64,000 bases of DNA. Source: Candidatus Gastranaerophilales bacterium (lineage in GTDB: Bacteria; Cyanobacteriota; Vampirovibrionia; Gastranaerophilales; Gastranaerophilaceae). Both the position numbers and the translations under genes were made by a program. The notes beneath the pieces were generated by a model that worked only from the letters and a program-made list of their open reading frames with translations, made no database searches and was not told where the DNA came from. Positions 11,893 to 21,647 of this stretch are shown piece after piece. The stretch lies in contig CALUZA010000032.1 of assembly GCA_944325185.1 (NCBI GenBank), positions 23,298 to 87,297 on the forward strand, given 5' to 3'. Numbering within the stretch: the stretch's first letter is position 1; each line of letters begins with the position of its first letter.

Positions 11893-13218
11893 ATGAGCAT
11901 AATCAAATTGTTAAATAAAAAGTTAGAAAGAACCATTTTTACGACTCCTTCACACAATCAAAAGGCTTTTTTTAGTCAAAATTACGAATCGTTTTATAAG
12001 AATGATTTTTCAGAAATTGAAGGTTTTGATAATTTATCATGCCCTAAAAGTTCAATTTTAATGGCACAGGGTAAAGTATCAGATATATTAGATACTAAGC
12101 ACACCTTTTTTATAACTCAAGGGTCTACAACAGCAATATTAGCTGCTATGAAAGCTTTAATATCGCCGGGTGATAAAGTTTTGGTTGCCAGAAATTGCCA
12201 CAAATCTGTTTTTAATGGGCTGATTTTAACTGCAGGTTATGTAGATTGGTTTATGCCTGAAGTTGATAAAGAATGGGGTATATATACAAAAATAGATATA
12301 AAAAAATTAAATTCAACTTTAGAATTAAATGACTACAAAGCTTTTATAATGACAAGTCCTACGTATGAAGGTGTTAATTCTGATATTAAAAAAATATCTG
12401 AAATCTGCAAAAGAAATGATACATATTTAATAGTTGATGAAGCCCATGGCTCACTATACAATTTTTCTGATGAACTTCCAGATAGCGCAATAAATCAAGG
12501 TGCAGATGTTTCAATAAATTCTCTGCATAAAACCGCAGGTGCGCTAAATCAAACAGCTATTTTAAACATAAACAAAAATATCAGAAATATTGATACAAAC
12601 TTATTTCAAAAAGCAATCAATATATTTCAAACAACATCACCCTCATACCCTTTACTTGCAAATATTGAGGCCTGTATAACATATTTGAATTCTAAAAACG
12701 GAAAAGACGAAATTAAAAATTTAATCTTGGAAATTGAAAAAACAAAAAAAGAACTTAAACGTTTTGGTGTGGAATTTTATGAAGACGAAAATCATGATCC
12801 AACAAAACTATTTCTCAAAAAAGAAGGTATTTCAGGTTACGACTTATCTGATTCAATGTATGATGAATTTAAAATAGAAGATGAATTGAATAATTCAATA
12901 GGATGTCTTTATCTTTGTGGAATAGGAACCACAAAACAAAAGCTTGAAAAATTAAAAAATGCACTCAAGAAAGTCAGGACCAATCCTTCTTTTGAGCCGA
13001 TAACAGCAGAATTTCAGCCGTTTCCTTTGGTTAAAATTCAACCTGTTGATACATTTAACAGAAATTTTATATTTATAAACAAGGAAGATTCTCTTTTAAA
13101 AATATCAAACAAAATGCTTCTTCCATATCCACCCGGAATAGGCATTTTATACCCAGGAGAAGCCATTCAAAAGTGGCATTTAGATTATTTAAACAACAAC
13201 GTTGAGGTGATTATATAA
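11893..13218 (+). CDS. Orn/Lys/Arg decarboxylase family protein (PLP)
   Basis: A fold-type I PLP enzyme of the short ornithine/lysine/arginine decarboxylase group (Bacillus YaaO/SpeA type), which make polyamine precursors. The cofactor lysine is in SLHKTAGALNQTA, preceded by the VDEAHGS motif that supplies the pyridine-nitrogen aspartate. The C-terminal domain ends with LLPYPPGIGILYPGE, a signature of the family. At 441 residues it is slightly shorter than typical members (about 480). Substrate cannot be read from the sequence; arginine or lysine are the most likely. No clear ribosome site precedes the ATG. deoB starts on the next base after the stop, so the two form an operon. Confidence 0.88.
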   Translation: MSIIKLLNKKLERTIFTTPSHNQKAFFSQNYESFYKNDFSEIEGFDNLSCPKSSILMAQGKVSDILDTKHTFFITQGSTTAILAAMKALISPGDKVLVARNCHKSVFNGLILTAGYVDWFMPEVDKEWGIYTKIDIKKLNSTLELNDYKAFIMTSPTYEGVNSDIKKISEICKRNDTYLIVDEAHGSLYNFSDELPDSAINQGADVSINSLHKTAGALNQTAILNINKNIRNIDTNLFQKAINIFQTTSPSYPLLANIEACITYLNSKNGKDEIKNLILEIEKTKKELKRFGVEFYEDENHDPTKLFLKKEGISGYDLSDSMYDEFKIEDELNNSIGCLYLCGIGTTKQKLEKLKNALKKVRTNPSFEPITAEFQPFPLVKIQPVDTFNRNFIFINKEDSLLKISNKMLLPYPPGIGILYPGEAIQKWHLDYLNNNVEVII

Positions 13219-14346
13219 ATGAAAAGAGCTATTGTTATTGTTATAGATTCAATGGGAATAGGTGCACTGCCTGATGCAGAAGAATTTGGCGATGATTTAT
13301 CGGTAAATACGTTGGTAAATATTGCGAATACACAAAATGGACTCAATGTACCAAACATGGAAAAAATGGGTCTTGGAAACATAAAAAATATTAAAGGTGT
13401 AAATAAAACAAATGCTCCTACTGCCGACTATGGCATTTTAAATATGAAATCAAAAGGCAAAGATACAACAACAGGACACTGGGAGTTGATGGGTCTTATT
13501 TTAGAAAATCCTTTTAAAACTTATATTAAATTTGACGACAAAATCATAAATGAATTTATAGAAAAAACAAACTGCAAAGGCATATTAGGAAATTATCCGG
13601 CTTCAGGTACAAAAATAATAGAAGAGCTAAATCAAGAACATCAAAAAACAAAATTTCCAATAATATATACATCTGCAGATAGCGTGTTTCAAGTTGCAGT
13701 TGATATTGATTTAATACCTGTTGAAACATTATATGATTGGTGTAAAACAGCAAGAAAAATTTTAGATGAAAGCAACTCAGGCATTTCGAGAGTCATCGCA
13801 AGACCCTATAGGGTTATAGATTCTAAACCAACAAGAATTGGTGGACTTAGACATGATTACTCGGTTAAACCGCCAAAAGATACTATTTTAAATATCCTTG
13901 AAAAAAACGGCAAAAAAACTTTAGGAATTGGAAAAATTTACGATATTTTTACAGGCAGCGGAATAACGGAAAAAATTCCAACCAAAGGCAATACAGACGG
14001 ATTAAACCAAACATTAAATGCAATCAAACAATCTGACTGCGATTTAATTTTTACAAATTTGGTTGATACTGATATGCTTTACGGACACAGACGAGATAGT
14101 TTAGGGTATAAAAATGCAATCGAAGAAATCGATTCATATATTCCTGATTTTATAAAATATATGAACGACGATGATATATTAATCATAACCGCTGATCATG
14201 GTTGCGACCCGACATATAAGGGCTCTGATCATACAAGGGAATGTGTACCATATCTAATGTACAAGAAAAACTATATTGGACAAAATATAGGCACATTAGA
14301 CAGTTTCACGTACGTAAGTGAAGTAATTAAAAAACATTTGCTTTAA
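13219..14346 (+). CDS. deoB: Phosphopentomutase
   Basis: DeoB interconverts ribose (or deoxyribose) 1- and 5-phosphates in nucleoside salvage. It is a metalloenzyme of the alkaline phosphatase superfamily. Visible motifs are VIDSMGIGALPDA at the N-terminus (first metal Asp), GKDTTTGHWELMG (phosphorylated Thr region), RPYRV, and the C-terminal metal ligands in TADHGCDPT and SDHTRECVPYL. Length 375 is close to the usual 390. GAGGTGAT lies just inside the preceding gene as ribosome site. A long terminator follows. Note that gpmI (23.4 kb) belongs to the same superfamily but is distinct. Confidence 0.96.
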   Translation: MKRAIVIVIDSMGIGALPDAEEFGDDLSVNTLVNIANTQNGLNVPNMEKMGLGNIKNIKGVNKTNAPTADYGILNMKSKGKDTTTGHWELMGLILENPFKTYIKFDDKIINEFIEKTNCKGILGNYPASGTKIIEELNQEHQKTKFPIIYTSADSVFQVAVDIDLIPVETLYDWCKTARKILDESNSGISRVIARPYRVIDSKPTRIGGLRHDYSVKPPKDTILNILEKNGKKTLGIGKIYDIFTGSGITEKIPTKGNTDGLNQTLNAIKQSDCDLIFTNLVDTDMLYGHRRDSLGYKNAIEEIDSYIPDFIKYMNDDDILIITADHGCDPTYKGSDHTRECVPYLMYKKNYIGQNIGTLDSFTYVSEVIKKHLL

Positions 14347-14358
14347 AATTTAAAATTT

Positions 14359-14400
14359 ATAATTTTAATGGGAAGGCAAAATCCTTCCCATTAAAATTAT
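14359..14400. terminator. Bidirectional terminator between deoB and leuS
   Basis: A perfect 18-base-pair inverted repeat: the left arm 14359-14376 ends in GGGAAGG and the right arm 14383-14400 starts with CCTTCCC. The 6-base loop is CAAAAT. The A/T outer arm supplies T tails for both strands, fitting a terminator shared by the convergent genes. Confidence 0.92.
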
Positions 14401-14402
14401 AT

Positions 14403-16871
14403 TTATTTTACAACGATATTTACCAGTTTATTTGGAACAACGATTGTTTTTACAATAGTTTTATCCATAATAAATTCAGAAGTTTTAGGCGCTTTCTTTG
14501 CAAGCTCCTCTAATTCTTCATTAGATAAATCGGATTCAACTTCTAATTTATCTTTAATTTTACCGTTAACTTGAACAATTAATGTAATATTTGCAGTTTT
14601 AGCAAGATCGTTATCATAACTGCACCATGGTAAATCATGAATTGAATCACTAAAACCAAGAGAAGAATAGATTTCCTCAGACATAAATACACAAACAGGA
14701 GAAATCAACTTCAATAAAGTCAAAAGTGCAAAGCTTAAAACATCATAATTTATTGAGTTCTCATCTTTTGTATAATCATAAATCGAATTTGTAAATTCAC
14801 GATATCTTGAAATAACTGTATTAAATTGAAATTCATTTTCAATATCATTCGTTATTTTTTTAATAGCGATATGAGTTTGTCTTACCAAATCACTATCTTT
14901 CTTAGATAAACTAGAAAAGTCAAATTCATAGTCTTTTTTAATTTGGTTTTGATATTTAGAATACAAACGATATACTCTGCAAATAAACTTATAGCAGCCT
15001 TCTACTCCGGCATCCGTCCAATCAAAATCACGTGCAGGGGGAGAATCGGATAGTATAAATAATCTTGCTGTATCGGCTCCGTAATTTCTATAAATATCAT
15101 CAGGATCGACGGTATTTCCTTTTGATTTAGACATTTTAGAACCATCCTTTAATACCATTCCTTGGGTTAAAAGATTTTTAAACGGTTCATCAAAGCTTAA
15201 AAGTCCGCAATCCCTTAAAGCTTTTGTAAAAAATCTTGAATACAATAAATGCAAAATAGCATGCTCGATTCCACCAATATACTGATCAACCGGAAGCCAC
15301 TTATTTACTAAATCTTTATCAAAACACTTTTCACTGTTTTTTGCATCTGAATATCTCATATAATACCAGCTTGAGCAAACAAATGTATCCATTGTATCAG
15401 TTTCTCTGGTTGCTTTTTCGCCGCATATAGGACAGGTTGTTTCTTTAAATGTTGGACTTGTTTCAATAGGAGATTTACCTTGTACACTAAAATCAACATC
15501 TTTTGGAAGCATAACCGGTAAATCTTTTTCATTAACCGGCACTGTACCGCACTTTGGACAGTATACAACCGGAATTGGAGCGCCCCAATATCTTTGGCGT
15601 GAAATCAACCAATCACGCAATCTATATTGAGTTTTAAAAGAACCAAAGCCATTTTCTTCTGCAAATTTTGTAATTGCATCTCTGGCTTTGTCTGCCTGCA
15701 TACCATCAAATTTACCGCTATTTACAAGAGTTCCTTGTTTATCCGTAAAACATTCGCCTTCTTTAAAGTTTTCACCTGTTATAACTTGAACCATAGGAAG
15801 GTTATATTTTCTTGCAAAGTCAAAATCTCTATCATCATGATACGGAACAGCCATAACTGCGCCTGTACCATAGTCAACAAGAGCATAGTCAGCAACCCAA
15901 ATCGGACAAACTCTTCCTGTAAAAGGATTAATGATATGCGTTCCTAGAGGAACCCCTGTTTTTATTCTTTCGGTTGAAAGTCTTTCGATTTCGGAAAGTT
16001 TTTTGGCATTTTCACGGTATTCTTCAACTTTTTCTTTATTTTCAGGGGTTGTCAGCTTCTCAATATCTTTATATTCAGGAGCAACGACAAGATAAGTTAT
16101 TCCATAGGCTGTATCTGGTCTTGTTGTAAAAACAGGAATTTCAAGACCTTCAATTTCTTTAACCTTGAATTTTAATATAGCACCATTAGATTTACCGATC
16201 CAGTTTGATTGCATTGTTTTAACGTTATCGCCCCAACCGGTTAATAGGTCTAAATCTTTTAATAACTCTTCCGAGTAGTCGGTAATTTTCAAAAACCACT
16301 GAGAAAGATTTTTTTTGGTTACTTCGCTGTCACATCTCCAGCATTTTCCGTCAATTACCTGCTCATTTGCTAGTACAGTATGACATTTTTCACACCAATT
16401 AACAGGAGCAGTCTTTTTATAGGCAAGACCTTTTTTAAATAATTGAACAAAGAGCCATTGTGTCCATTTATAGTAATCAGGAAGGCAAGTAGTAACTTCT
16501 CTATCCCAATCAACAGACAAACCAAGCATTTTCAATTGTTTTTTCATATATGCGATATTGTCTAAAGTCCAAGTTTCGGGATCTGCACCATGCTGAATTG
16601 CCGCATTTTCTGCAGGCAAACCAAAGCTATCCCACCCCATAGGATGCAATACGTTGAAGCCTTGTGCCTTTTTAAAACGAGCAACAACATCTGTTATGGT
16701 ATAATTTCTAACATGTCCCATGTGTAACTTACCTGATGGATAAGGAAACATAGAAAGTGCGTAATATTTAGGCTTAGGAGAATTATCGTCAACCTTATAA
16801 GGTTTTGTTTTTTCCCAAATGTCAAACCATTTTTTTTCAATTTGCTGTGGGTAGTATTCTTTTTCCAACAT
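14403..16871 (-). CDS. leuS: Leucyl-tRNA synthetase
   Basis: LeuRS charges tRNA-Leu. It is a class I synthetase with the HIGH signature as HMGH in PYPSGKLHMGHVRNY and the KMSKS loop in DGSKMSKSKGN. Between them are the zinc-binding CPKCGT/CPICGE elements and the CP1 editing domain (TTRPDTAYG). Length with this start is 822 residues, normal for bacteria. A TTG at 16892 extends the frame, but TAGGA is spaced 8 bases from the ATG at 16871 and MLEKEYYPQQIEKKW is the usual family start. The gene begins 10 bases after thrC ends, making it the third gene of hom-thrC-leuS. Confidence 0.97.
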   Translation of the reverse strand: MLEKEYYPQQIEKKWFDIWEKTKPYKVDDNSPKPKYYALSMFPYPSGKLHMGHVRNYTITDVVARFKKAQGFNVLHPMGWDSFGLPAENAAIQHGADPETWTLDNIAYMKKQLKMLGLSVDWDREVTTCLPDYYKWTQWLFVQLFKKGLAYKKTAPVNWCEKCHTVLANEQVIDGKCWRCDSEVTKKNLSQWFLKITDYSEELLKDLDLLTGWGDNVKTMQSNWIGKSNGAILKFKVKEIEGLEIPVFTTRPDTAYGITYLVVAPEYKDIEKLTTPENKEKVEEYRENAKKLSEIERLSTERIKTGVPLGTHIINPFTGRVCPIWVADYALVDYGTGAVMAVPYHDDRDFDFARKYNLPMVQVITGENFKEGECFTDKQGTLVNSGKFDGMQADKARDAITKFAEENGFGSFKTQYRLRDWLISRQRYWGAPIPVVYCPKCGTVPVNEKDLPVMLPKDVDFSVQGKSPIETSPTFKETTCPICGEKATRETDTMDTFVCSSWYYMRYSDAKNSEKCFDKDLVNKWLPVDQYIGGIEHAILHLLYSRFFTKALRDCGLLSFDEPFKNLLTQGMVLKDGSKMSKSKGNTVDPDDIYRNYGADTARLFILSDSPPARDFDWTDAGVEGCYKFICRVYRLYSKYQNQIKKDYEFDFSSLSKKDSDLVRQTHIAIKKITNDIENEFQFNTVISRYREFTNSIYDYTKDENSINYDVLSFALLTLLKLISPVCVFMSEEIYSSLGFSDSIHDLPWCSYDNDLAKTANITLIVQVNGKIKDKLEVESDLSNEELEELAKKAPKTSEFIMDKTIVKTIVVPNKLVNIVVK

Positions 16872-16881
16872 AACTTTATTC

Positions 16882-17934
16882 CTACATTTCAATTATTTTA
16901 ACTATATCATCTATTTTAGAAGTTGTTTTATGAATGTCATTTTTTGAATATTCAATAGCATTATTAGGATCTTTTAATCCGTTGCCTGTTAAAATGCAAA
17001 CAACTGTCGAATTTTCTTTTATATCATCCTTTAATTTGATTAATCCTGCAACGCTTGAAGCGGAAGCAGGTTCTGCAAAAACGCCTTCTGTTCGTGTTAA
17101 AAGACGGTATGCTTCCAATATTTCATCATCGGAAACCATATCAATTTTACCAAAAGACTCATCAAGAGCGGCTTGTGCCTTTTCCCAACTTGCAGGATTT
17201 CCTATTCTAATTGCAGTTGCAATAGTATCAGGATTTTCTACTTTATGCCCAAGGACAATAGGTGCTGCACCTTCTGCTTGTATACCCATCATTTTTGGCA
17301 ATTTAGAACATTTATTTTGATAATAATATTCTTTATATCCTTTCCAATATGCAGTTATATTTCCTGCATTTCCGACCGGAATAAAATGATAATCAGGAGC
17401 GTTTTCTAAATCATCCACTATTTCAAATGCACCGGTCTTTTGACCTTCAATTCTATATGGATTAACAGAATTTACAAGAGTAATCGGATACTTGGAAGAA
17501 ATTTCACGAACTGCATCAAGCGCTTCATCAAAATTTCCGTCAATTGCAATAATATTAGCTCCATACATCATTGCCTGAGATAATTTTCCCATAGCAATAT
17601 GTCCGTCCGGAATTAAAACACAGCACTTAATTCCGGCTTTTGCTGCATAAGCAGCAGCCGAAGCTGACGTATTTCCCGTTGAAGCGCATATAATTGCCTT
17701 TGAACCTTCTTCAACAGCCTTAGTTACAGCCATCGTCATGCCTCTATCTTTAAAGCTTCCTGTGGGATTTAAACCTTCATATTTTAAATACAAATTGATG
17801 TTTAAACCAATTTCTCTAGCTAAGTTATCAGCTTTAATCAAAGGAGTTGCACCCTCACATAAAGTAATTACAGGGGTTGAATCACAAACAGGTAAATATT
17901 TTCTATATTTTTCAATTAATCCGCAATATTTCAT
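16882..17934 (-). CDS. thrC: Threonine synthase
   Basis: ThrC converts O-phosphohomoserine to threonine with PLP. The cofactor lysine is in [11 protein letters not shown]; the glycine-rich phosphate-binding loop is [10 protein letters not shown], and a Ser/Thr-rich LTGNGLKD follows near the end. The 350-residue size matches the short (class II-like) bacterial form. Its ATG follows the hom stop codon directly. The operon order hom-thrC covers two of the last three steps to threonine; homoserine kinase (thrB) is not in the window. Confidence 0.96.
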   Translation of the reverse strand: MKYCGLIEKYRKYLPVCDSTPVITLCEGATPLIKADNLAREIGLNINLYLKYEGLNPTGSFKDRGMTMAVTKAVEEGSKAIICASTGNTSASAAAYAAKAGIKCCVLIPDGHIAMGKLSQAMMYGANIIAIDGNFDEALDAVREISSKYPITLVNSVNPYRIEGQKTGAFEIVDDLENAPDYHFIPVGNAGNITAYWKGYKEYYYQNKCSKLPKMMGIQAEGAAPIVLGHKVENPDTIATAIRIGNPASWEKAQAALDESFGKIDMVSDDEILEAYRLLTRTEGVFAEPASASSVAGLIKLKDDIKENSTVVCILTGNGLKDPNNAIEYSKNDIHKTTSKIDDIVKIIEM

Positions 17935-19203
17935 CTACATAACCCTTATTCTATTTAAAACTTTAATTTCAGATGTTTCTTCAATTGATTTAATCATCAG
18001 ATTGATATCTCTTTCCAAACATTCTTCGGTTATTACGATAATTGTTGCACTACCGTCTTCATTAACTCCTTTTTGCAATATACAAGAAAGATTTATGTTA
18101 TACTTTCCACATGCTAAACCTATCTTACCGATTGTACCAGGAGTATTTATTGCTTTTATTCTTAAGTAGTAGCAATTAACTGTATTTTCAATATTTATTT
18201 GATTGGCAAATTTACTGTGATGACAAACTGACATAGGTAATATGTCATCATTTTTATGGATTTCAGTCTTTATTGCAAGAATGTCGCCCACAACTGAGCT
18301 TGCTGTAGGAAATTCACCTGCGCCCGGACCCACAAACATAACTTCATCAACAGGAAATCCTTTTAACATAACCGCATTTGTTGCATTTTTTATATCAGAT
18401 AAAGCCCTTTTTTTGGACACAAGCATAGGATGAACTCTTATATCTAATGCGCTTTCATTGTTTTTATCCTGCATTTTTTTTGCTTGTGCAATTAATTTAA
18501 TTTTATAACCAAACTCATCTGCAAGTTTCATATCTAGTGAAGTTATTTTAGTAATTCCTTCACGATAAATCTTGTTGATATCTATTCTTTTGTTAAAGAC
18601 TATATTAGACAATATTGCAATTTTATACATTGCATCAAAGCCTTCAACATCCCCTGTTGGATCAGTTTCTGCATATCCCAACTCCTGAGCTCGTTTAAGA
18701 CACTCATCATATCCAATATTATCTTCATCCATTTTGGTTAAAATATAATTAGTAGTTCCATTTAAAATCCCCGCAACTGCAGAAAATTCATTAGCTCTCA
18801 AGCTGGATTTAATAGGAAAAATAATTGGAATACCGCCTGCAACAGCAGCTTCATAAAGGATAACAACTTTATTTTTTCTGGCTAAATCAAAAAGTTCACT
18901 GCCATGCTTAGCTAAAAGTTCTTTATTAGCTGTAACAATATGTTTTTTATTGTTTATAGCCGTTTTAAGTGCTTCAAAAACATTCTCGCCACCGGCAACT
19001 TCGACAACAATATCAATTTCAGGATTGTTTACTATTTCAAAAACACTTGTTGTCAAATGTTTAACTTCAACATCTCTTTTTTTTGATATGTTTTTAACAG
19101 CCACGCTGACTATTTCAATATCATCATACTTAGCTAAAACCTTGACAACTCCTTGTCCTACGGTTCCTAAACCAATTAACCCGATTTTTAATTTTTTTTC
19201 CAT
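17935..19203 (-). CDS. hom: Homoserine dehydrogenase with C-terminal ACT domain
   Basis: Hom reduces aspartate semialdehyde to homoserine. The N-terminal Rossmann loop is IGLIGLGTVGQGVV. The catalytic region carries AAVAGGIPII, ILNGTTNYILTKM and DPTGDVEGFDAMYK, the homoserine dehydrogenase signature with the catalytic lysine. Residues about 345-422 form an ACT domain (INTPGTIGKIGLACGKYNI), which in this family binds threonine for feedback control. It is monofunctional (no aspartokinase). Length 422 is normal. It is the first gene of the leftward hom-thrC-leuS operon and divergent from gltX across about 70 bases. Confidence 0.97.
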   Translation of the reverse strand: MEKKLKIGLIGLGTVGQGVVKVLAKYDDIEIVSVAVKNISKKRDVEVKHLTTSVFEIVNNPEIDIVVEVAGGENVFEALKTAINNKKHIVTANKELLAKHGSELFDLARKNKVVILYEAAVAGGIPIIFPIKSSLRANEFSAVAGILNGTTNYILTKMDEDNIGYDECLKRAQELGYAETDPTGDVEGFDAMYKIAILSNIVFNKRIDINKIYREGITKITSLDMKLADEFGYKIKLIAQAKKMQDKNNESALDIRVHPMLVSKKRALSDIKNATNAVMLKGFPVDEVMFVGPGAGEFPTASSVVGDILAIKTEIHKNDDILPMSVCHHSKFANQINIENTVNCYYLRIKAINTPGTIGKIGLACGKYNINLSCILQKGVNEDGSATIIVITEECLERDINLMIKSIEETSEIKVLNRIRVM

Positions 19204-19274
19204 AGAAAAATAATAACATAAATTTGTTTTTGTTGTACTATAAACTTGAAAGTTATTTAAAGAGGATTTTCAAA

Positions 19275-20717
19275 ATGAATGACATTAATGAAAAAGTTAG
19301 AGTTAGAATAGCACCTTCCCCTTCTGGCAATTTACATATAGGTACTGCAAGAACGGCTCTTTTTAATTTTTTATTTGCAAAAAAAACAGGCGGAAAGTAC
19401 GTTCTTAGAATTGAAGACACGGATTTAGACAGAAGCTCTGAGGCATTTAAACAAAATATTTTTGACAGTTTAAAAGCTTTAGGACTTAACTGGGACGAAG
19501 GTCCTGATGTCGGAGGAAATTACGGTCCATACAAACAATCAGAAAGATTTGACATCTATCCTAAATTTGCTCAAATGCTGATTGACAAAGGTTATGCTTA
19601 TGAATGTTTCTGCTCAAACGAGGATTTGGAAGAAGAGCATAGAATTGCTGCCGAAAAGAAAATTCCGTATAAATATTCAAGAAAATGTTTAAATCTTACA
19701 AAAGAAGAAAAAGATGCTCTAAAAGCAAAAGGGATTGTCCCTTCAATAAGATTTAAAGTTGATGCAAAAGAACTTATATTTAACGATTTAGTTAAAGGTG
19801 AACTTAAATTCGATACAGGTCTTATAGGTGACTTTGCAATTATGAAGTCCAACGGAACTCCTACATATAATTTTGCAGTTGTTGTAGATGATATGTTAAT
19901 GGAAATTACACATGTAATAAGAGGTGAAGACCATATTTCAAATACACCAAAACAAATTTTAATATACGAAGCACTAGGCGCCAAAGTTCCAAAATTCGGA
20001 CATTTAGGTATGATTTTAGCTCCTGATAGAAGTAAGCTTTCAAAACGCCACGGTGCAACTGCTGTATCAGACTTCATTAAAGAAGGATACTTAACAGAAG
20101 CTCTTCTAAATTTTGTAGCGCTTTTAGGTTGGTCACCATCTGATGGAGTTGAAATTAAAAATGTTGACGAAATCGCACAAGACTTTAGAATAAATGAAGT
20201 TTCAAGTTCTAATTCAATATTTGAATATGAAAAACTAAATTGGATGAACGGTCAATATATTAAAAAAATGGATATCTCAAAATTAACAGATTTAGCGTTA
20301 CCATTTTTGGAAAAATATGACACTTCAAAATATACAAGAAAGCAATTGGAACATATAATAGAAGTCACAAGAGAGCCAATTACTCTCCTAAAAGATTTAG
20401 TATATGATACTCAATATTTCTTTGAAGAACCTGATTATTCAGAAGTTAAAGAATTGCTGTCAACTGATCTTTCAAAAGAAGTTTTAGCAAAATTTAAAGA
20501 AGATGTATTAAGCTACGACTTTGAAAATTCTGAAGATATACACGATAAATTAGCTGATTTTAGAACTTTCTTTAAAGAAAATAAAGGCTATAAACCAAAA
20601 GAAACAATGTGGGCAATCAGAGCAGCTCTAACAGGAAGAACAAGAGGTGCTGATATGGTTGCAACAATTCAAATACTAGGAAAAGATGAAGTTGTAAAAA
20701 GATTAAATAATTTTTAA
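19275..20717 (+). CDS. gltX: Glutamyl-tRNA synthetase
   Basis: GluRS attaches glutamate to tRNA-Glu (and, in many bacteria lacking GlnRS, to tRNA-Gln). The class I motifs are HIGT in PSGNLHIGTARTALFN and KLSKR in DRSKLSKRHGA. The ATG at 19275 is chosen because AGAGGA lies 8 bases upstream and MNDINEKVRVRIAPSPSG fits the family; the frame is open upstream to 19224. This gives 480 residues, a normal length. A terminator follows at once. Whether it is discriminating or not cannot be decided by reading. Confidence 0.97.
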   Translation: MNDINEKVRVRIAPSPSGNLHIGTARTALFNFLFAKKTGGKYVLRIEDTDLDRSSEAFKQNIFDSLKALGLNWDEGPDVGGNYGPYKQSERFDIYPKFAQMLIDKGYAYECFCSNEDLEEEHRIAAEKKIPYKYSRKCLNLTKEEKDALKAKGIVPSIRFKVDAKELIFNDLVKGELKFDTGLIGDFAIMKSNGTPTYNFAVVVDDMLMEITHVIRGEDHISNTPKQILIYEALGAKVPKFGHLGMILAPDRSKLSKRHGATAVSDFIKEGYLTEALLNFVALLGWSPSDGVEIKNVDEIAQDFRINEVSSSNSIFEYEKLNWMNGQYIKKMDISKLTDLALPFLEKYDTSKYTRKQLEHIIEVTREPITLLKDLVYDTQYFFEEPDYSEVKELLSTDLSKEVLAKFKEDVLSYDFENSEDIHDKLADFRTFFKENKGYKPKETMWAIRAALTGRTRGADMVATIQILGKDEVVKRLNNF

Positions 20718-20736
20718 TTAACTTCACAAATTCAAT

Positions 20737-20766
20737 AAAAAAGAGGCTTTAAAAAGCCTCTTTTTT
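20737..20766. terminator. Bidirectional terminator between gltX and nadC
   Basis: A 13-base-pair stem, AAAAAAGAGGCTT with AAGCCTCTTTTTT, closed by a TAAA loop. Six T on each strand's 3' side make it a textbook Rho-independent terminator for both convergent genes. Confidence 0.95.
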
Positions 20767-20786
20767 ATATTAACTAAGTAAACACC

Positions 20787-21647
20787 CTATGGATTATAGT
20801 CAAAAGCTAAATCCAAAGTTGGTGCTTTCATAACAATTGCGCTTGTTGAAATAACATCAACACCTGTTTTTGCAATTTCTTCAATATTGTCTAAAGTAAC
20901 ACATCCTGACGCTTCTACAATTGCTTTTTTATTAATAATATCGCAAGCTTCCTTCATTTGTGCACATGACATATTATCAAGCATAATTATATTAACACTA
21001 TTGGCTAATGCTTCTTTAACTTGATCAATTGTATCACACTCGACTTCGATTTTATGTGCATGTGAAAGATTTTTTCTGACGCATTTTACAGCATTTGTAA
21101 TTGAACCACCAAGAAGCGCTATATGATTATCTTTTAACATAACACAATCAGAAAGGTTAAATCGATGAAGATTATTTCCACCAACTTTAACTGCATACTT
21201 TTCAAATAATCTGAAATTAGGAGTATTTTTTCTTGTATCAACAACTCTGACTCCAAATTTCTCAACTAATGATTGAAATTTTCTTGTATAAGTAGCTATT
21301 CCAGATAGTTTTTGAACAAAATTCAAAGAAAGTCTTTCGCCCATTAAAATAAAGCGTGCATCACCAGTAATTTTTGCAATTTTATCACCTTTTTTTATTT
21401 CATCACCATCCGAAAAATAAAATTCAATTCTAACTTCATCATCACAAAGAATTTTAAAAACTCTTTCAAATACAGTCCTGCCACACAACACGCCATCAGC
21501 TCGAGTAGTTAAATATATTTCAAACTGTGGACTATCAAGATTTTGACATACTGCGTCAGTGGTAATGTCACCATAATACATATCTTCTTTTAATGCTGAT
21601 TTAATAAAATCATCTATTGCAAAATTATTTAACCAATAATTTGTCAT
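20787..21647 (-). CDS. nadC: Quinolinate phosphoribosyltransferase (decarboxylating)
   Basis: NadC condenses quinolinate with PRPP to nicotinate mononucleotide in de novo NAD synthesis. Family markers are EDMYYGDITTDAV near the N-terminus, LNFVQKLSGIAT, the RKNTPNFR loop that binds the phosphates, KDNHI, EVECDT and the final EASGCVTLDNI and GVDVISTSAI segments. Length 286 is normal. Its first 23 bases overlap the end of nadB, so translation is coupled. nadA (quinolinate synthase) is not in the window. Confidence 0.96.
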   Translation of the reverse strand: MTNYWLNNFAIDDFIKSALKEDMYYGDITTDAVCQNLDSPQFEIYLTTRADGVLCGRTVFERVFKILCDDEVRIEFYFSDGDEIKKGDKIAKITGDARFILMGERLSLNFVQKLSGIATYTRKFQSLVEKFGVRVVDTRKNTPNFRLFEKYAVKVGGNNLHRFNLSDCVMLKDNHIALLGGSITNAVKCVRKNLSHAHKIEVECDTIDQVKEALANSVNIIMLDNMSCAQMKEACDIINKKAIVEASGCVTLDNIEEIAKTGVDVISTSAIVMKAPTLDLAFDYNP